Source of the DNA: Syntrophorhabdaceae bacterium
Lineage (GTDB): Bacteria; Desulfobacterota; Syntrophorhabdia; Syntrophorhabdales; Syntrophorhabdaceae
Reading direction: 5' to 3'
DNA length: 41,956 nucleotides
NCBI GenBank assembly: GCA_028713955.1
Contig: JAQTNJ010000005.1
Coordinates: forward strand, 1,389-43,344
Shown here: positions 24,152 through 31,884 of the stretch, in pieces
Numbering within the stretch: the first letter of the stretch is position 1
How the letters are laid out: each line of letters opens with the position of its first letter
The notes under the pieces: generated by a model
The model's input: only the letters and a program-made list of their open reading frames with translations
The model's database searches: none
Told to the model about the DNA's origin: nothing
Program-made: the position numbers and the translations under genes

Positions 24152-24679
24152 ATGGAAACGAAAAATACAGATATAAGAGAAGGGTTTGCTACGACACTGT
24201 GTTGTATTCTCAGCACGCCTGTTAAGCGTCGGCTTTACGTTACCGCTCTTGTTCTGTTTTTCATGGCCCTCTGTGTTGCCGTCTTTGCCGGGGAACCGGG
24301 ACAGCTGCCCGACTTGTGCGACTTGCAGGGCGGTTTGGCCGGCACCCTTAACCTTTCCCATGAGCAGTGCAAAAAGATACAGGAGCTTGCAGATAGATTC
24401 CGGAACGATTCGGTTGCGATACGGGGAAGGATCATGGAAAAACGTTTTGAACACATGAAAGTTTCCGAAGATCCGCAAACCGATCAGCACACTATCAACA
24501 AACTTGAACGGGAGCTGAACGATCTTGAGCGGGAGTTTGCACGAATGGCCCAAAGGGCAGAATCCGAGCAGAGGCGCGTCTTGAACACTGAACAGATAAA
24601 AAAGATGAGCGACAGCCCTTATGATGGATACGGCACTCAGGGGTACGACCCGCCAAGGTATGGAAGAAAGCGATATTGA
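24152..24679 (+). CDS. Periplasmic Spy/CpxP-like (LTXXQ) protein
   Basis: A 175-residue protein. ATG 24152 follows AAGGAGGTGCAC; an in-frame GTG at 24146 lies inside the ribosome site. A long signal region ends near residue 46 (VAVFAGEPGQ). The helical domain begins TLNLSHEQCKKIQELADRF (an LTxxQ-type motif) and continues as long charged helices (INKLERELNDLEREFARM). Members are ATP-independent chaperones or heavy-metal sensors such as CnrX and ZraP. The C-terminus is Tyr/Gly-rich (YDGYGTQGYD), which is unusual. Confidence 0.75.
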   Translation: METKNTDIREGFATTLCCILSTPVKRRLYVTALVLFFMALCVAVFAGEPGQLPDLCDLQGGLAGTLNLSHEQCKKIQELADRFRNDSVAIRGRIMEKRFEHMKVSEDPQTDQHTINKLERELNDLEREFARMAQRAESEQRRVLNTEQIKKMSDSPYDGYGTQGYDPPRYGRKRY

Positions 24680-24733
24680 TAAAAGTGAAAAGATGCTTAA
24701 TACTTACATTATAGATATATTTTGAGAAAAGCA

Positions 24734-24885
24734 TATAATGATAAGGATACAGACTCACGGCAAATCCAAAGAAAGGCGACAATGTACTGGTTTTGAGGGA
24801 CAGTGCAGGCGTGCCTGTCTGGTCAGGGTGGCGCAGGTAATGGATCGAAGATGGGCCCCGCTTTAAGAGCCTGGGTGGGGTTTTT
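24734..24885 (+). ncRNA. Structured leader RNA candidate (possible c-di-GMP-I-like riboswitch)
   Basis: A TATAAT at 24734-24739 is followed by about 140 bases without an ORF, ending in a terminator just before the ABC gene. The order GGCAAA, CC, GAAA, GG, GAC (24759-24780) and a 3' block GGTCAGGGTGGC then GGTAATGG resemble the GEMM (c-di-GMP-I) layout. The GCAAAGCC core is not conserved, so the class is uncertain. Confidence 0.35.
24855..24885 (+). terminator. Intrinsic terminator in the ABC operon leader
   Basis: CCCCGC (24856-24861) pairs with GTGGGG (24875-24880), including one G-T pair, around a 13-base loop, followed by TTTTT. It ends 18 bases before the ATG of the ABC ATPase and points the same way, which suggests attenuation rather than end-of-operon termination. 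Confidence 0.65.
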
Positions 24886-24902
24886 AGTCTATGGAGGAAG
24901 TT

Positions 24903-25607
24903 ATGGAGCTTATAAAGGCAGAGAACATCAGTAAAGAGTACCGGGTTGGCGAGGTTGCGATCAGGGCATTAAACGGGGTGAGCTTTGAGATAGAACCTGC
25001 CTCGTTCGTTTCTTTTGTGGGTCCTTCGGGAAGCGGCAAGACGACGCTTTTGAATCTCATCGGCTGCCTCGACAAGCCCACAGAGGGAAGGCTCACCGTT
25101 GCCGATGCCGACGTCGCCGGCCTTGATCGCAAACAGGGCGCATCGTTCAGGGGAGAACATATCGGCTTTATCTTTCAGGATTTCAATCTCATGCCCGTCC
25201 TTACCGTCTACGAAAATATTGAATATCCACTTCTTATGGTCCAGAACGTGCCGGCGGCAGAACGGGAAGAAAGGGTTAAGAAGCTCCTTGATGCAGTGGG
25301 GATGCTGGACCAGAAAGACAAATACCCCGACCAGATCTCGGGAGGACAAAAACAGAGGGTTGCCGTTGCGCGGGCGCTCGTAACGAATCCGAGGCTTGTC
25401 CTTGCCGATGAGCCTACAGCGAACCTTGATTCAAAGACCGCCTATATGATAATCGACCTGATGAAAAAGATGCGGGACGAGTTCAAGACGACCTTTATCT
25501 TCTCTACCCATGACCAGAAGATCGTGGGAGAGGCAGAGATCATATACACGCTCCAGGACGGCACAATTGTTGACAGAAAGACAAAAGGAGGCAACGGCAA
25601 TGGGTAA
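24903..25607 (+). CDS. ABC transporter ATPase, MacB/LolD type
   Basis: A 234-residue ATP-binding subunit; ATG 24903 follows GGAGG, preferred over 24891, which lies upstream of it. Walker A is GPSGSGKTT (near residues 42-50), the signature is [15 protein letters not shown], Walker B is RLVLADEP, and the H-loop is FSTHDQ. It pairs with the overlapping FtsX-type permease. With a LolA-like protein and a beta-barrel downstream, the set looks like an envelope lipoprotein or lipid export system of the Lol/Mac class. Confidence 0.95.
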   Translation: MELIKAENISKEYRVGEVAIRALNGVSFEIEPASFVSFVGPSGSGKTTLLNLIGCLDKPTEGRLTVADADVAGLDRKQGASFRGEHIGFIFQDFNLMPVLTVYENIEYPLLMVQNVPAAEREERVKKLLDAVGMLDQKDKYPDQISGGQKQRVAVARALVTNPRLVLADEPTANLDSKTAYMIIDLMKKMRDEFKTTFIFSTHDQKIVGEAEIIYTLQDGTIVDRKTKGGNGNG

Positions 25608-26838
25608 TCTCTTTAAAATAGCCCTGCGGAACTTAAGGCGCTACAGGAGAAGGACGATCCTTACCGCATCGCTCATTGCCATAGGCGTTCTTTTTGTCCT
25701 TGTCTTTGTCGCCGTATCGGGTTCGTTCAAAAATATGATCATAGGCCAGATCACCGATTCCATGCTCGGCCATCTCCAGATTCACCGCAAAGGATATGTG
25801 GCTTCAATCGATAATCTGCCCCTCACGTTGAATATGAAGCCCGAGGCTATGGCAAAGCTGGAGAAGACATTCGAGGGAATACCGGAAATAGCCGCCTACT
25901 CGCCGAGGATAAAGTTCGGCGGCATGTTCAGCAGTTTCACGGAGACGACCAATATAAGGCTCAACGGGGTATATCCTGATAAGGAGCTGAAAACGGTTCC
26001 CCTCCTTGCTTCAAGGATAATAGAGGGCGAAAAGGCTATCAGGAAAGGCGAGGTTATCATACCGGAGCTGATTGCAAGAGGGATGAAATTAAATGTGGGC
26101 GATACGATAGTGATCATCGCTACCAACAAAGACGGCTCGGTGAATGGAAAGCAGCTTCGGATCGGGGGCGTCCTTGAGAGCGCTACAGGACCGGGAGGAA
26201 GGGACGGCTATCTCCACATCGAAGACGCCATGGAGATACTCAGGATGGATGGGATGGAAGTAAGCGAGATCGCATTGCGCCTCAAGGATTTTGGAAAACT
26301 TAACGCCGTCTACAATACCCTGAACGCCATGCTTTCAGGCGAAATCAATAAACAGGGAAAGCCTGCCTTCGAGGTACATACATGGGAAGGCCTTTCACCG
26401 TTTTTCAATATTGCACGCATGATCGACATCATGACCTTCTTTATCAAGCTCATGCTTATCGCTATTGTGCTTGTGAGCATTATGAACGTTATGATCATGG
26501 CTGTGTACGAGAGGATACGGGAGATCGGCACGATCTCCGCGATCGGCACTATGCCGGGAAAGATTCTCTCCATGTTTCTTATCGAGGGATTTTGTCTTGG
26601 CGTCTTCGGCGCCATAATCGGCAACGCAGCAGGATTGATAATCATCTTTATCCTCAGGGCGGTTAAGATCACCTTTGAATTTGGCAGGCAGACGGGGCTT
26701 GTGCTCTCGCCGACGATAGACGTATCGGATCTCCTTGTTGTTTCCCTGATCGTTACAGGGGTGGCGATCATCGGAAGCCTCCAGCCGGCCTTCAAGGCCT
26801 CGCGGATGGAGCCGATCAAGGCGCTGAGGCATGTATGA
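25600..26838 (+). CDS. FtsX/MacB-domain ABC transporter permease (LolC/E-like)
   Basis: A 412-residue membrane protein starting at 25600 behind GGAGG and overlapping the ATPase by eight bases. TM1 (TILTASLIAIGVLFVLVFVAV) is followed by a large periplasmic domain to about residue 280, then three TM segments with the FtsX signature (VSIMNVMIMAVYERIREIGTISAIG). The fold is that of mechanotransmission permeases that act on periplasmic substrates. Confidence 0.93.
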   Translation: MGNLFKIALRNLRRYRRRTILTASLIAIGVLFVLVFVAVSGSFKNMIIGQITDSMLGHLQIHRKGYVASIDNLPLTLNMKPEAMAKLEKTFEGIPEIAAYSPRIKFGGMFSSFTETTNIRLNGVYPDKELKTVPLLASRIIEGEKAIRKGEVIIPELIARGMKLNVGDTIVIIATNKDGSVNGKQLRIGGVLESATGPGGRDGYLHIEDAMEILRMDGMEVSEIALRLKDFGKLNAVYNTLNAMLSGEINKQGKPAFEVHTWEGLSPFFNIARMIDIMTFFIKLMLIAIVLVSIMNVMIMAVYERIREIGTISAIGTMPGKILSMFLIEGFCLGVFGAIIGNAAGLIIIFILRAVKITFEFGRQTGLVLSPTIDVSDLLVVSLIVTGVAIIGSLQPAFKASRMEPIKALRHV

Positions 26839-26935
26839 TTAAACCAGATCTTTCAAAATATATGTGTCGGATTATCCTTCGAAAACACGCTCATTACGCT
26901 CCAGCGGCTCCATTCGCTCGCGTTCGGCTTCGGAA

Positions 26936-26955
26936 CTTTTGCTTGAAAGCAAAAG
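26936..26955 (+). repeat. Perfect inverted repeat in the permease-LolA gap
   Basis: CTTTTGCTT and AAGCAAAAG form a perfect 9-bp dyad with a two-base centre. It is in a 227-bp gap that otherwise holds no convincing gene; a 75-codon frame starting at 26835 lacks protein-like features. The dyad could be an mRNA stability hairpin or protein site. Confidence 0.5.
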
Positions 26956-27065
26956 ACCAAGCTTCCTTGCCTCACGACGGTTTTCTCTATGATAACCCGA
27001 CACTTTTTTATGCCGAATCCGGGACGAACGATGTCAAAAGTGAAATGACAAAGGAGAGATAAAGT

Positions 27066-27794
27066 ATGAAAAAAGCGCTGATCTTTTTGTTTGCCCTGTT
27101 TATTGCCATACCGGCATATGCCGTTGACGGGAACAAGCTTCTTCAGCAGATCGACAGGAACCTGAGCCCGGAATCCTATGAGTCCTACCGGAAGATCATC
27201 AATGTTGAACCTGACGGCCGGAAAAAGGAGTTCACCTACTATACGGTGAAAAAAGGGAGAGAAAAGGTGGCGGGTCTGTTTATCGCGCCGGCGAGCGAAA
27301 AGGGAAGGACTACGCTTCGGCTCGGCGACAACATGTGGCTTTATATTCCAAACGTAGGGAAACCGGTCCGCATTACAAGCCTCCAGTCGGTCGTCGGAGG
27401 CGTGTTCAATAATTCGGACATACTGAGCCTCGATTATGCCGTTGAATATAATGCGGAAAAGGTTGAGGAGCAGGGGAAGGAGTATCTCCTCCACCTGAAG
27501 GCGAAAACGAAGACCGTTGCCTATGACCGGCTGAAGATGTGGGTACAGAAAGAGAAATCCCTGCCTGTAAAGATCGAATGCCTCACCGAGGCAGGCCTGC
27601 TGATCAAGACCCTCTATTTCAAGGACGTGAAGGATTTAGGCGGCGGGATCGTGCGGCCCGCGGTGCTCGAAACGGACAGCCCCCTCTATAAAGGCTATAA
27701 ATCCGTTATGATATTCGCAAAGATCAAAAAGAGGGAGTTTAAGGATGAGGTCTTCACGCTGACCTTTATGCCGAAGATGGAATCGTTAAGGTAA
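27066..27794 (+). CDS. LolA-like outer-membrane lipoprotein-sorting protein
   Basis: A 242-residue periplasmic protein with a cleavable signal (residues 1-19, ending AYAV) and a ribosome site AAAGGAG. Motifs such as DNMWLYIPNVGKPVRI, LHLKAKTKTVAYDRLKMWVQKEKSLPVKIE and LYFKDVK match the LolA/LolB-fold family of free-standing sorting proteins associated with ABC or RND exporters. It is probably the periplasmic carrier between the ABC complex and the beta-barrel. Confidence 0.88.
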   Translation: MKKALIFLFALFIAIPAYAVDGNKLLQQIDRNLSPESYESYRKIINVEPDGRKKEFTYYTVKKGREKVAGLFIAPASEKGRTTLRLGDNMWLYIPNVGKPVRITSLQSVVGGVFNNSDILSLDYAVEYNAEKVEEQGKEYLLHLKAKTKTVAYDRLKMWVQKEKSLPVKIECLTEAGLLIKTLYFKDVKDLGGGIVRPAVLETDSPLYKGYKSVMIFAKIKKREFKDEVFTLTFMPKMESLR

Positions 27795-27801
27795 GACTAC
27801 T

Positions 27802-29154
27802 GTGAGAGAGGTCAGAGGTCAGAGGTCAGGGGTCAGGGGTTTTTTTAAGGCGTTTGTTTTTTGTATTTTCTTTTTCACCTTTTACCTTTCACCTTTTACC
27901 TTTCACGTATTATTTGCCGAGGAATATACATTCGATGTCTCGGAGATAGAAAAGAAGCCCTATCACGTCGGCGGTTATCTGGAGTTTTATCCTATCGTCT
28001 TCGGTCTTGATAAGAATGCCGCCCTCTATAAGCTCAACTTTTATGATAGAGATGCGAAAGGCACGACAGAACAGTACAACGGTACCCTGCAACTGGAAGG
28101 GAGCCTGGAGAAGGGCATCTCAAGGTTATACGTAAAGACCTATACGAATTATCTCAATTCCTATCAATACGAGACCACGAAGACCAGCATCTTCGAGGGA
28201 TACCTGTCACTCAAGCCATCCTCCTCCTTGATAATTGACACAGGGAAGAAGACAATGAACTGGGGTAAGGGCTATGCCTGGAACCCCGCGGCGTTCCTCG
28301 ACAGGCAAAAGGACCCCAATGACCCCGAGCTTTCCCGCGAGGGGTTCGTCGTCGCGTCCGTCGATTATACGAAAAGCTTCACAGAGGGACATTTAAAGAC
28401 ATTTTCATTTACGCCCGTGCTCATTCCTGCTTATTCAGGCGTCAATGATGATTTCGGAGAGGTGGACCATCTGAATTTTGCATCAAAGTTCTATTTTCTC
28501 TTCCTTGATACGGACATTGATTTCATGTTCCTCACCGGCGGGAGCAGGACCACCCGTTACGGGATGGACTTTTCAAAAAATATCACGACGAACCTGGAGA
28601 TACATGGAGAGGGCTCTTTGATAAACGGATACACGCAAACCTCAGTTGACGGCAACGGGAACACGTCGCGATCAACCTATGATGCCGTCAATTACCTCAT
28701 CGGCTTGCGGTATCTGACACAACAGGACACCACCTTTATCCTTGAATATTATCATAACGGAACAGGCTATAACCCGAAAGAGATGCGAGACTATTTCTCG
28801 TTCATTGATAAAGGCTACGGGATGTATACTGCAACCGGGAATCCCGGCATGCTCAACAAGGCGATCAATCTCACGCAGAATATGTATGGACGGATGAACC
28901 CGGGGAAGAATTATTTCTATCTCCGCATCAGCCAGAAAGACCCTTTTGATATATTGTACTGGACGCCTGCAGTCACGATGATCGCCAACGCAGACGACAA
29001 GAGCTTTTCGCTTATGTCCGAATTGACCTATACGGGGATTACCGATTGTGAGTTTCGTTTGAGGGGAGGGCCGATCGTCGGCACCCGCGGCACCGAATAC
29101 GGCGAGAAGCAGAACGACTACCGGGTAGATTTCAGGGCCAGGTATTATTTTTAG
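27802..29154 (+). CDS. Predicted outer-membrane beta-barrel protein with repeat-encoded signal peptide
   Basis: A 450-residue protein starting at GTG 27802, the only start before the signal sequence. The N-region (MREVRGQRSGVRG) and part of the hydrophobic core (FTFYLSPFTFHV) are encoded by heptanucleotide repeats, with a run of seven T between them. The mature part after LFAEEY has alternating amphipathic strands and many aromatic residues, and ends DFRARYYF, a BAM-type C-terminal signal. I do not recognise the exact family; co-occurrence with ABC/LolA-like genes suggests the outer-membrane component of that system. Confidence 0.8.
   Translation: MREVRGQRSGVRGFFKAFVFCIFFFTFYLSPFTFHVLFAEEYTFDVSEIEKKPYHVGGYLEFYPIVFGLDKNAALYKLNFYDRDAKGTTEQYNGTLQLEGSLEKGISRLYVKTYTNYLNSYQYETTKTSIFEGYLSLKPSSSLIIDTGKKTMNWGKGYAWNPAAFLDRQKDPNDPELSREGFVVASVDYTKSFTEGHLKTFSFTPVLIPAYSGVNDDFGEVDHLNFASKFYFLFLDTDIDFMFLTGGSRTTRYGMDFSKNITTNLEIHGEGSLINGYTQTSVDGNGNTSRSTYDAVNYLIGLRYLTQQDTTFILEYYHNGTGYNPKEMRDYFSFIDKGYGMYTATGNPGMLNKAINLTQNMYGRMNPGKNYFYLRISQKDPFDILYWTPAVTMIANADDKSFSLMSELTYTGITDCEFRLRGGPIVGTRGTEYGEKQNDYRVDFRARYYF
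27808..27840 (+). repeat. Heptanucleotide tandem repeat (GAGGTCA)n in the beta-barrel gene
   Basis: GAGGTCA occurs three times perfectly (27808-27828), then GGGGTCA and a partial GGGGT. It lies just after the GTG start, so a change in unit number would shift the reading frame. Confidence 0.9.
27873..27907 (+). repeat. Heptanucleotide tandem repeat TTTCACC/TTTTACC in the beta-barrel gene
   Basis: Five 7-base units alternate TTTCACC and TTTTACC, the last ending CACG. They encode part of the signal-peptide core. The complementary unit GGTGAAA recurs at 34592. Confidence 0.9.
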
Positions 29155-29738
29155 CGATCCTCTGCGCACAACCGAAGGAGCGTGTACAATTCTTCTTCCT
29201 TTGCTGTTCCGTGTTCCACTGCCTCAAAGGGGTTTCTTCCCATCTTCTTTACTGCTTCGAGCGCCTTCTCAACAGAAAATCCGCGCCCGTAAGCAAGCCA
29301 TGCAGCATGGACAAAGCCTGTCCTTCCTCTTCCGCCCGCACAGTGAACAACGACAGGCTCACCCTCCGCATCGGATTCTTTTAGAAAAAGAAGGATCTTC
29401 CCCAGCATCTCTACCCTGCAAAGATGGTAATCCTCGACAGGCGCATTCAGTACGCGGGCGGCTCCAAACTCTCCCCCGTATACCCTCAACAGGTCCACCA
29501 TGTAGTATGCGAGCTGGCTTTGAGCAAGAAGAGAGCATACCCGCACAATACCTCTCTCTTTCATAAAGGATATCCATCGCCTTACAACGCTTTCCGGTAT
29601 TGATCGTGCGCCGTAGCCCGGCATCTGAGCGCCGAATACGATGTGTTCCGCTTCACATGCCGGACCAAATGTCGATTCTACAGTTCGTCCAAAGGATCGG
29701 ATGAGATCAGGTATCTTTTTATCCGGTAAGTTTACCAT
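29151..29738 (-). CDS. Dual-specificity/tyrosine protein phosphatase family
   Basis: A 195-residue cytosolic enzyme with the cysteine-based active site VVVHCAGGRGRTG (HCxxGxxRTG) near residues 130-142, and an upstream acidic loop (NAPVEDYHL) that may hold the general acid. Length and order fit a compact cysteine-phosphatase, perhaps cyclin-dependent-kinase-inhibitor-3/DSP-like. It converges on the beta-barrel gene with a 3-bp overlap of stop codons. Substrate unknown. Confidence 0.85.
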   Translation of the reverse strand: MVNLPDKKIPDLIRSFGRTVESTFGPACEAEHIVFGAQMPGYGARSIPESVVRRWISFMKERGIVRVCSLLAQSQLAYYMVDLLRVYGGEFGAARVLNAPVEDYHLCRVEMLGKILLFLKESDAEGEPVVVHCAGGRGRTGFVHAAWLAYGRGFSVEKALEAVKKMGRNPFEAVEHGTAKEEELYTLLRLCAEDR

Positions 29739-29786
29739 TTCATCGAGGTCCTGCCAGGCCAGGGCGGTGATCAGAACAGGATTTTA

Positions 29787-29867
29787 TTATCCCTTGTTCC
29801 CTCGGTTCTCACCGTACTCTTCGTATTCCTTCAGCTGGAGATCGTCCTCATCTTTCTTATGCGACAC
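29787..29867 (-). pseudogene. Possible remnant of the small protein that follows the Cys-pair permease
   Basis: GTG 29867 behind AGGAGG opens a 26-codon frame (MSHKKDEDD, then LQLKEYEEYGEN). The end resembles NVLLKEYEEFIEV of the two-TGA protein at 21418. Its start lies 30 bp after the ancestral stop of the decayed permease, matching the 31-bp gap in the intact module. The N-terminal UxxU part is absent. The match is short, so homology rests largely on context. Confidence 0.45.
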
Positions 29868-29897
29868 AGTACACCTCCTGAATTGTTTTTTATCGGT

Positions 29898-30150
29898 TTA
29901 GTATACCAACCATTATACCAGGAAACCTGCTGCAATGGCAACGAAGAAGACATTCACCGCAAAGGCAAACACAAGTTTCTTCCTGAACATCGAACCGAGA
30001 ATTATCAGCTCCGGAATGCTCGCTCCGGCCCTGCAACTCTCACCACAAGATCCTGAGGAAAGAAGCCGTAAATGAAAGCGCCGAGGCCGGAGTCCGGCAT
30101 GTATTATACCCAGGTGAGTCTGCTGGAGAGAAAGTCTCTTGTGCGGGCTG
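29898..30150 (-). pseudogene. Decayed paralogue of the Cys-pair permease
   Basis: Fragments align in order with the permease at 21797: RTRDFLSSRLTWV-stop-YMPDSGLGA with its residues 43-65, then FIYGFFPQDLVVRVAGP with its second half, then after a frame change GASIPELIILGSMFRKKL and AFAVNVFFVAIAAG. A premature stop replaces Asp before the terminal WLVY. Two internal deletions removed the TM core with the CSC motif, the CC linker and the region between VAGP and GASIPEL. The gene is clearly non-functional. Confidence 0.88.
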
Positions 30151-30196
30151 TGTGTGGGCAAGCCCTGTCAATGGAAAAAAGACATTGTCATGTAAT

Positions 30197-31393
30197 CTAA
30201 GTCCGGTAGAAATGCTCCCGCGTCATCGGCAGCGAATTATTCAGCCCGTTCGTAAAAAGTATCTGATAGAGCCTTATGCTGCCCCATCGGAAGGCCGCTG
30301 CGCTGCCGTTCAGAAACATGCGCCACATGCGGACAAATCTATCGTCGAACATCTCTTCTATTCTTTGTGCGTTCGCCTCGAACCGTTTGCTCCATTCGTC
30401 GAGAGTCGCTGCATAGTGGAGGCGAAGGTTCTCAATATCTGCAGGGACTAACCCCTGTTTGCCCATGGTGCGGATTATATGATCAAGTATCGGGAGGTAA
30501 CCTCCCGGGAATATATATTTCATTGTCCACGGATCCTCGGCGGTATCGCACTCTTTGCCGATAGTATGAAGGAGACCGATGCCCCCCGGTTTCAAGAGGT
30601 GCCTTGTCTTTTCCATAAACGTGGGGATAAAACCTTTTCCTACGTGCTCGAACATACCGATGGAAACGAATTTGTCAAATTGGCCTTTCACGTTACGGTA
30701 GTCTTCAAGACGAATGGTAATGTCATTTTCTAATCCCTCCTCGGCCACTCTTGACCTCGCATATTCAGTCTGGTGGCGGGAAAGGGTGCAACCGAAACCT
30801 TTTATCCCGTAATGACGAGCGGCATAGAGAAGCATACCGCCCCACCCGCATCCGATATCTACCAGGGTTTCTCCTTCCTTAAGCTGAAGCTTCCTGCAGA
30901 TATGTTCGTACTTTTGCTGCTGCGCCTGTTCAAGGGAATCCTCTTTACTTCTGAAATAGGCACAGGAATATGCCATGCTTTCATCAAGGTAGTGCTTATA
31001 GAATTCGTTTCCCAGATCGTAGTGATGTGCAATGTTCCCTGGCGATCTTTTGAGTGTGTTGACGGATTTGAGGTGTTGCAGAAAAATGGCTATCCTGGTG
31101 CTCAAGGAAAGTTTTATGTCCTGAAAACGGGGGTCAATACCGAGACGGACAAGCTGTTGGAAATCGCCATCCACATCGATGTTACCGGCAACATATTCTT
31201 CCCCGAATCCGAGGGTGCCTTTACTGAAGATGTGTTTTACCGCAGTCTTGGTGTTGAATGTGAGTGTAAAAGCGGGGATGCTGTTGCAGTACATTTCTGT
31301 TTCACCATCCCAAAACCTTACCTCGAAAGGGACTTCAGGCAGATTACCGCTCAACTCCCCCAGCAATTTTTTAACTGTTTTCTTTATGAGCAC
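30197..31393 (-). CDS. cfa: Cyclopropane-fatty-acyl-phospholipid synthase
   Basis: A 398-residue SAM-dependent enzyme that adds a methylene bridge to unsaturated membrane lipids. Motifs: IAHHYDLGNEFYKHYLDESMAYSCAYF, the SAM site LVDIGCGWGGMLLYAA, the FGCTLSRHQTEYA motif, SIGMFEHVG and GGIGLLHTIG. Length is normal. The GTG at 31393 directly abuts AGGAGG with no spacing and no in-frame ATG is near, so the true start is uncertain (an ATA three codons in has ideal spacing). Confidence 0.95.
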   Translation of the reverse strand: MLIKKTVKKLLGELSGNLPEVPFEVRFWDGETEMYCNSIPAFTLTFNTKTAVKHIFSKGTLGFGEEYVAGNIDVDGDFQQLVRLGIDPRFQDIKLSLSTRIAIFLQHLKSVNTLKRSPGNIAHHYDLGNEFYKHYLDESMAYSCAYFRSKEDSLEQAQQQKYEHICRKLQLKEGETLVDIGCGWGGMLLYAARHYGIKGFGCTLSRHQTEYARSRVAEEGLENDITIRLEDYRNVKGQFDKFVSIGMFEHVGKGFIPTFMEKTRHLLKPGGIGLLHTIGKECDTAEDPWTMKYIFPGGYLPILDHIIRTMGKQGLVPADIENLRLHYAATLDEWSKRFEANAQRIEEMFDDRFVRMWRMFLNGSAAAFRWGSIRLYQILFTNGLNNSLPMTREHFYRT

Positions 31394-31463
31394 CTCCTGA
31401 GGTTGGTTGGGATATGTGGCATCATCTCCGCCATCATTAATTTTTATTCAACCCTATCTCTTT

Positions 31464-31492
31464 ATTATAATTCACTATTATGCTGCGGTCAA
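31464..31492 (-). promoter_or_regulatory. Promoter of cfa
   Basis: On the minus strand TTGACC (31492-31487) and TATAAT (31469-31464) are 17 bp apart, about 70 bp upstream of the cfa start. The intervening leader holds no ORF. Confidence 0.7.
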
Positions 31493-31601
31493 GGTGCGGG
31501 TATATGACGCCTTCCGGGGTATATCGGTAGTTCGCAAAATTGCCCGTCTGTTATTCCGGGTAACATTTTTTATGAGTTAATGCGCTATATTAAAATTTCA
31601 C

Positions 31602-31629
31602 TTGACAAATTGAACCGCTAAAATATAAT
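31602..31629 (+). promoter_or_regulatory. Promoter of the DUF2080-like/GNAT/kinase genes
   Basis: TTGACA (31602-31607) and TATAAT (31624-31629) with 16-bp spacing, both perfect, in a strongly AT-rich tract. It is divergent from the cfa promoter and 57 bp upstream of ATG 31686. Confidence 0.75.
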
Positions 31630-31685
31630 TATAATACAGCTATATTATAACTATATATATATATTCATCCGAGGAAGGGTAATCG

Positions 31686-31874
31686 ATGGGTGCAAAGATA
31701 TTAAAGTCCGTAAAATCCGCTGATGACCTAAGGAACATCCTGGACAAGGTCAAGTTTGAGGTCTATGGTGAGGAGATGCTTGAAAAGGCAGTAAAGCAGA
31801 GCGGGAACTCCGGACGTGTCTACCTGCCCCCTGAGTGGATAGGGAAGCACGTTAAGATCATACGTATCGATTGA
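31686..31874 (+). CDS. Small DUF2080-like protein (62 aa)
   Basis: The C-terminal half GNSGRVYLPPEWIGKHVKII resembles short proteins annotated as DUF2080 or transposon-encoded, an AbrB-like DNA-binding strand pattern. The N-terminal half is a charged helix. The start follows GAGGAAGGG. No transposase is nearby, so a mobile origin is only hinted at. The next gene starts 10 bp downstream. Confidence 0.65.
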   Translation: MGAKILKSVKSADDLRNILDKVKFEVYGEEMLEKAVKQSGNSGRVYLPPEWIGKHVKIIRID

Positions 31875-31884
31875 GGAGACAATT

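Noticed and set aside
26835-27062. 75-codon ORF overlapping the FtsX permease stop by ATGA
   Set aside because: No ribosome site, composition unlike its neighbours, and a 9-bp inverted repeat inside; it looks like intergenic sequence.
30157-30192. Hairpin (TGTCAATG...CATTGTCA) downstream of cfa
   Set aside because: Stem has a mismatch and no T-run on the cfa side, so a terminator call is not supported.
30773-31507. 244-codon plus-strand ORF
   Set aside because: It is antisense to cfa, whose SAM and family motifs are intact on the minus strand.
31686-31874. Possible insertion-sequence remnant at the DUF2080-like gene
   Set aside because: No transposase, terminal inverted repeats or target-site duplication could be seen around it.
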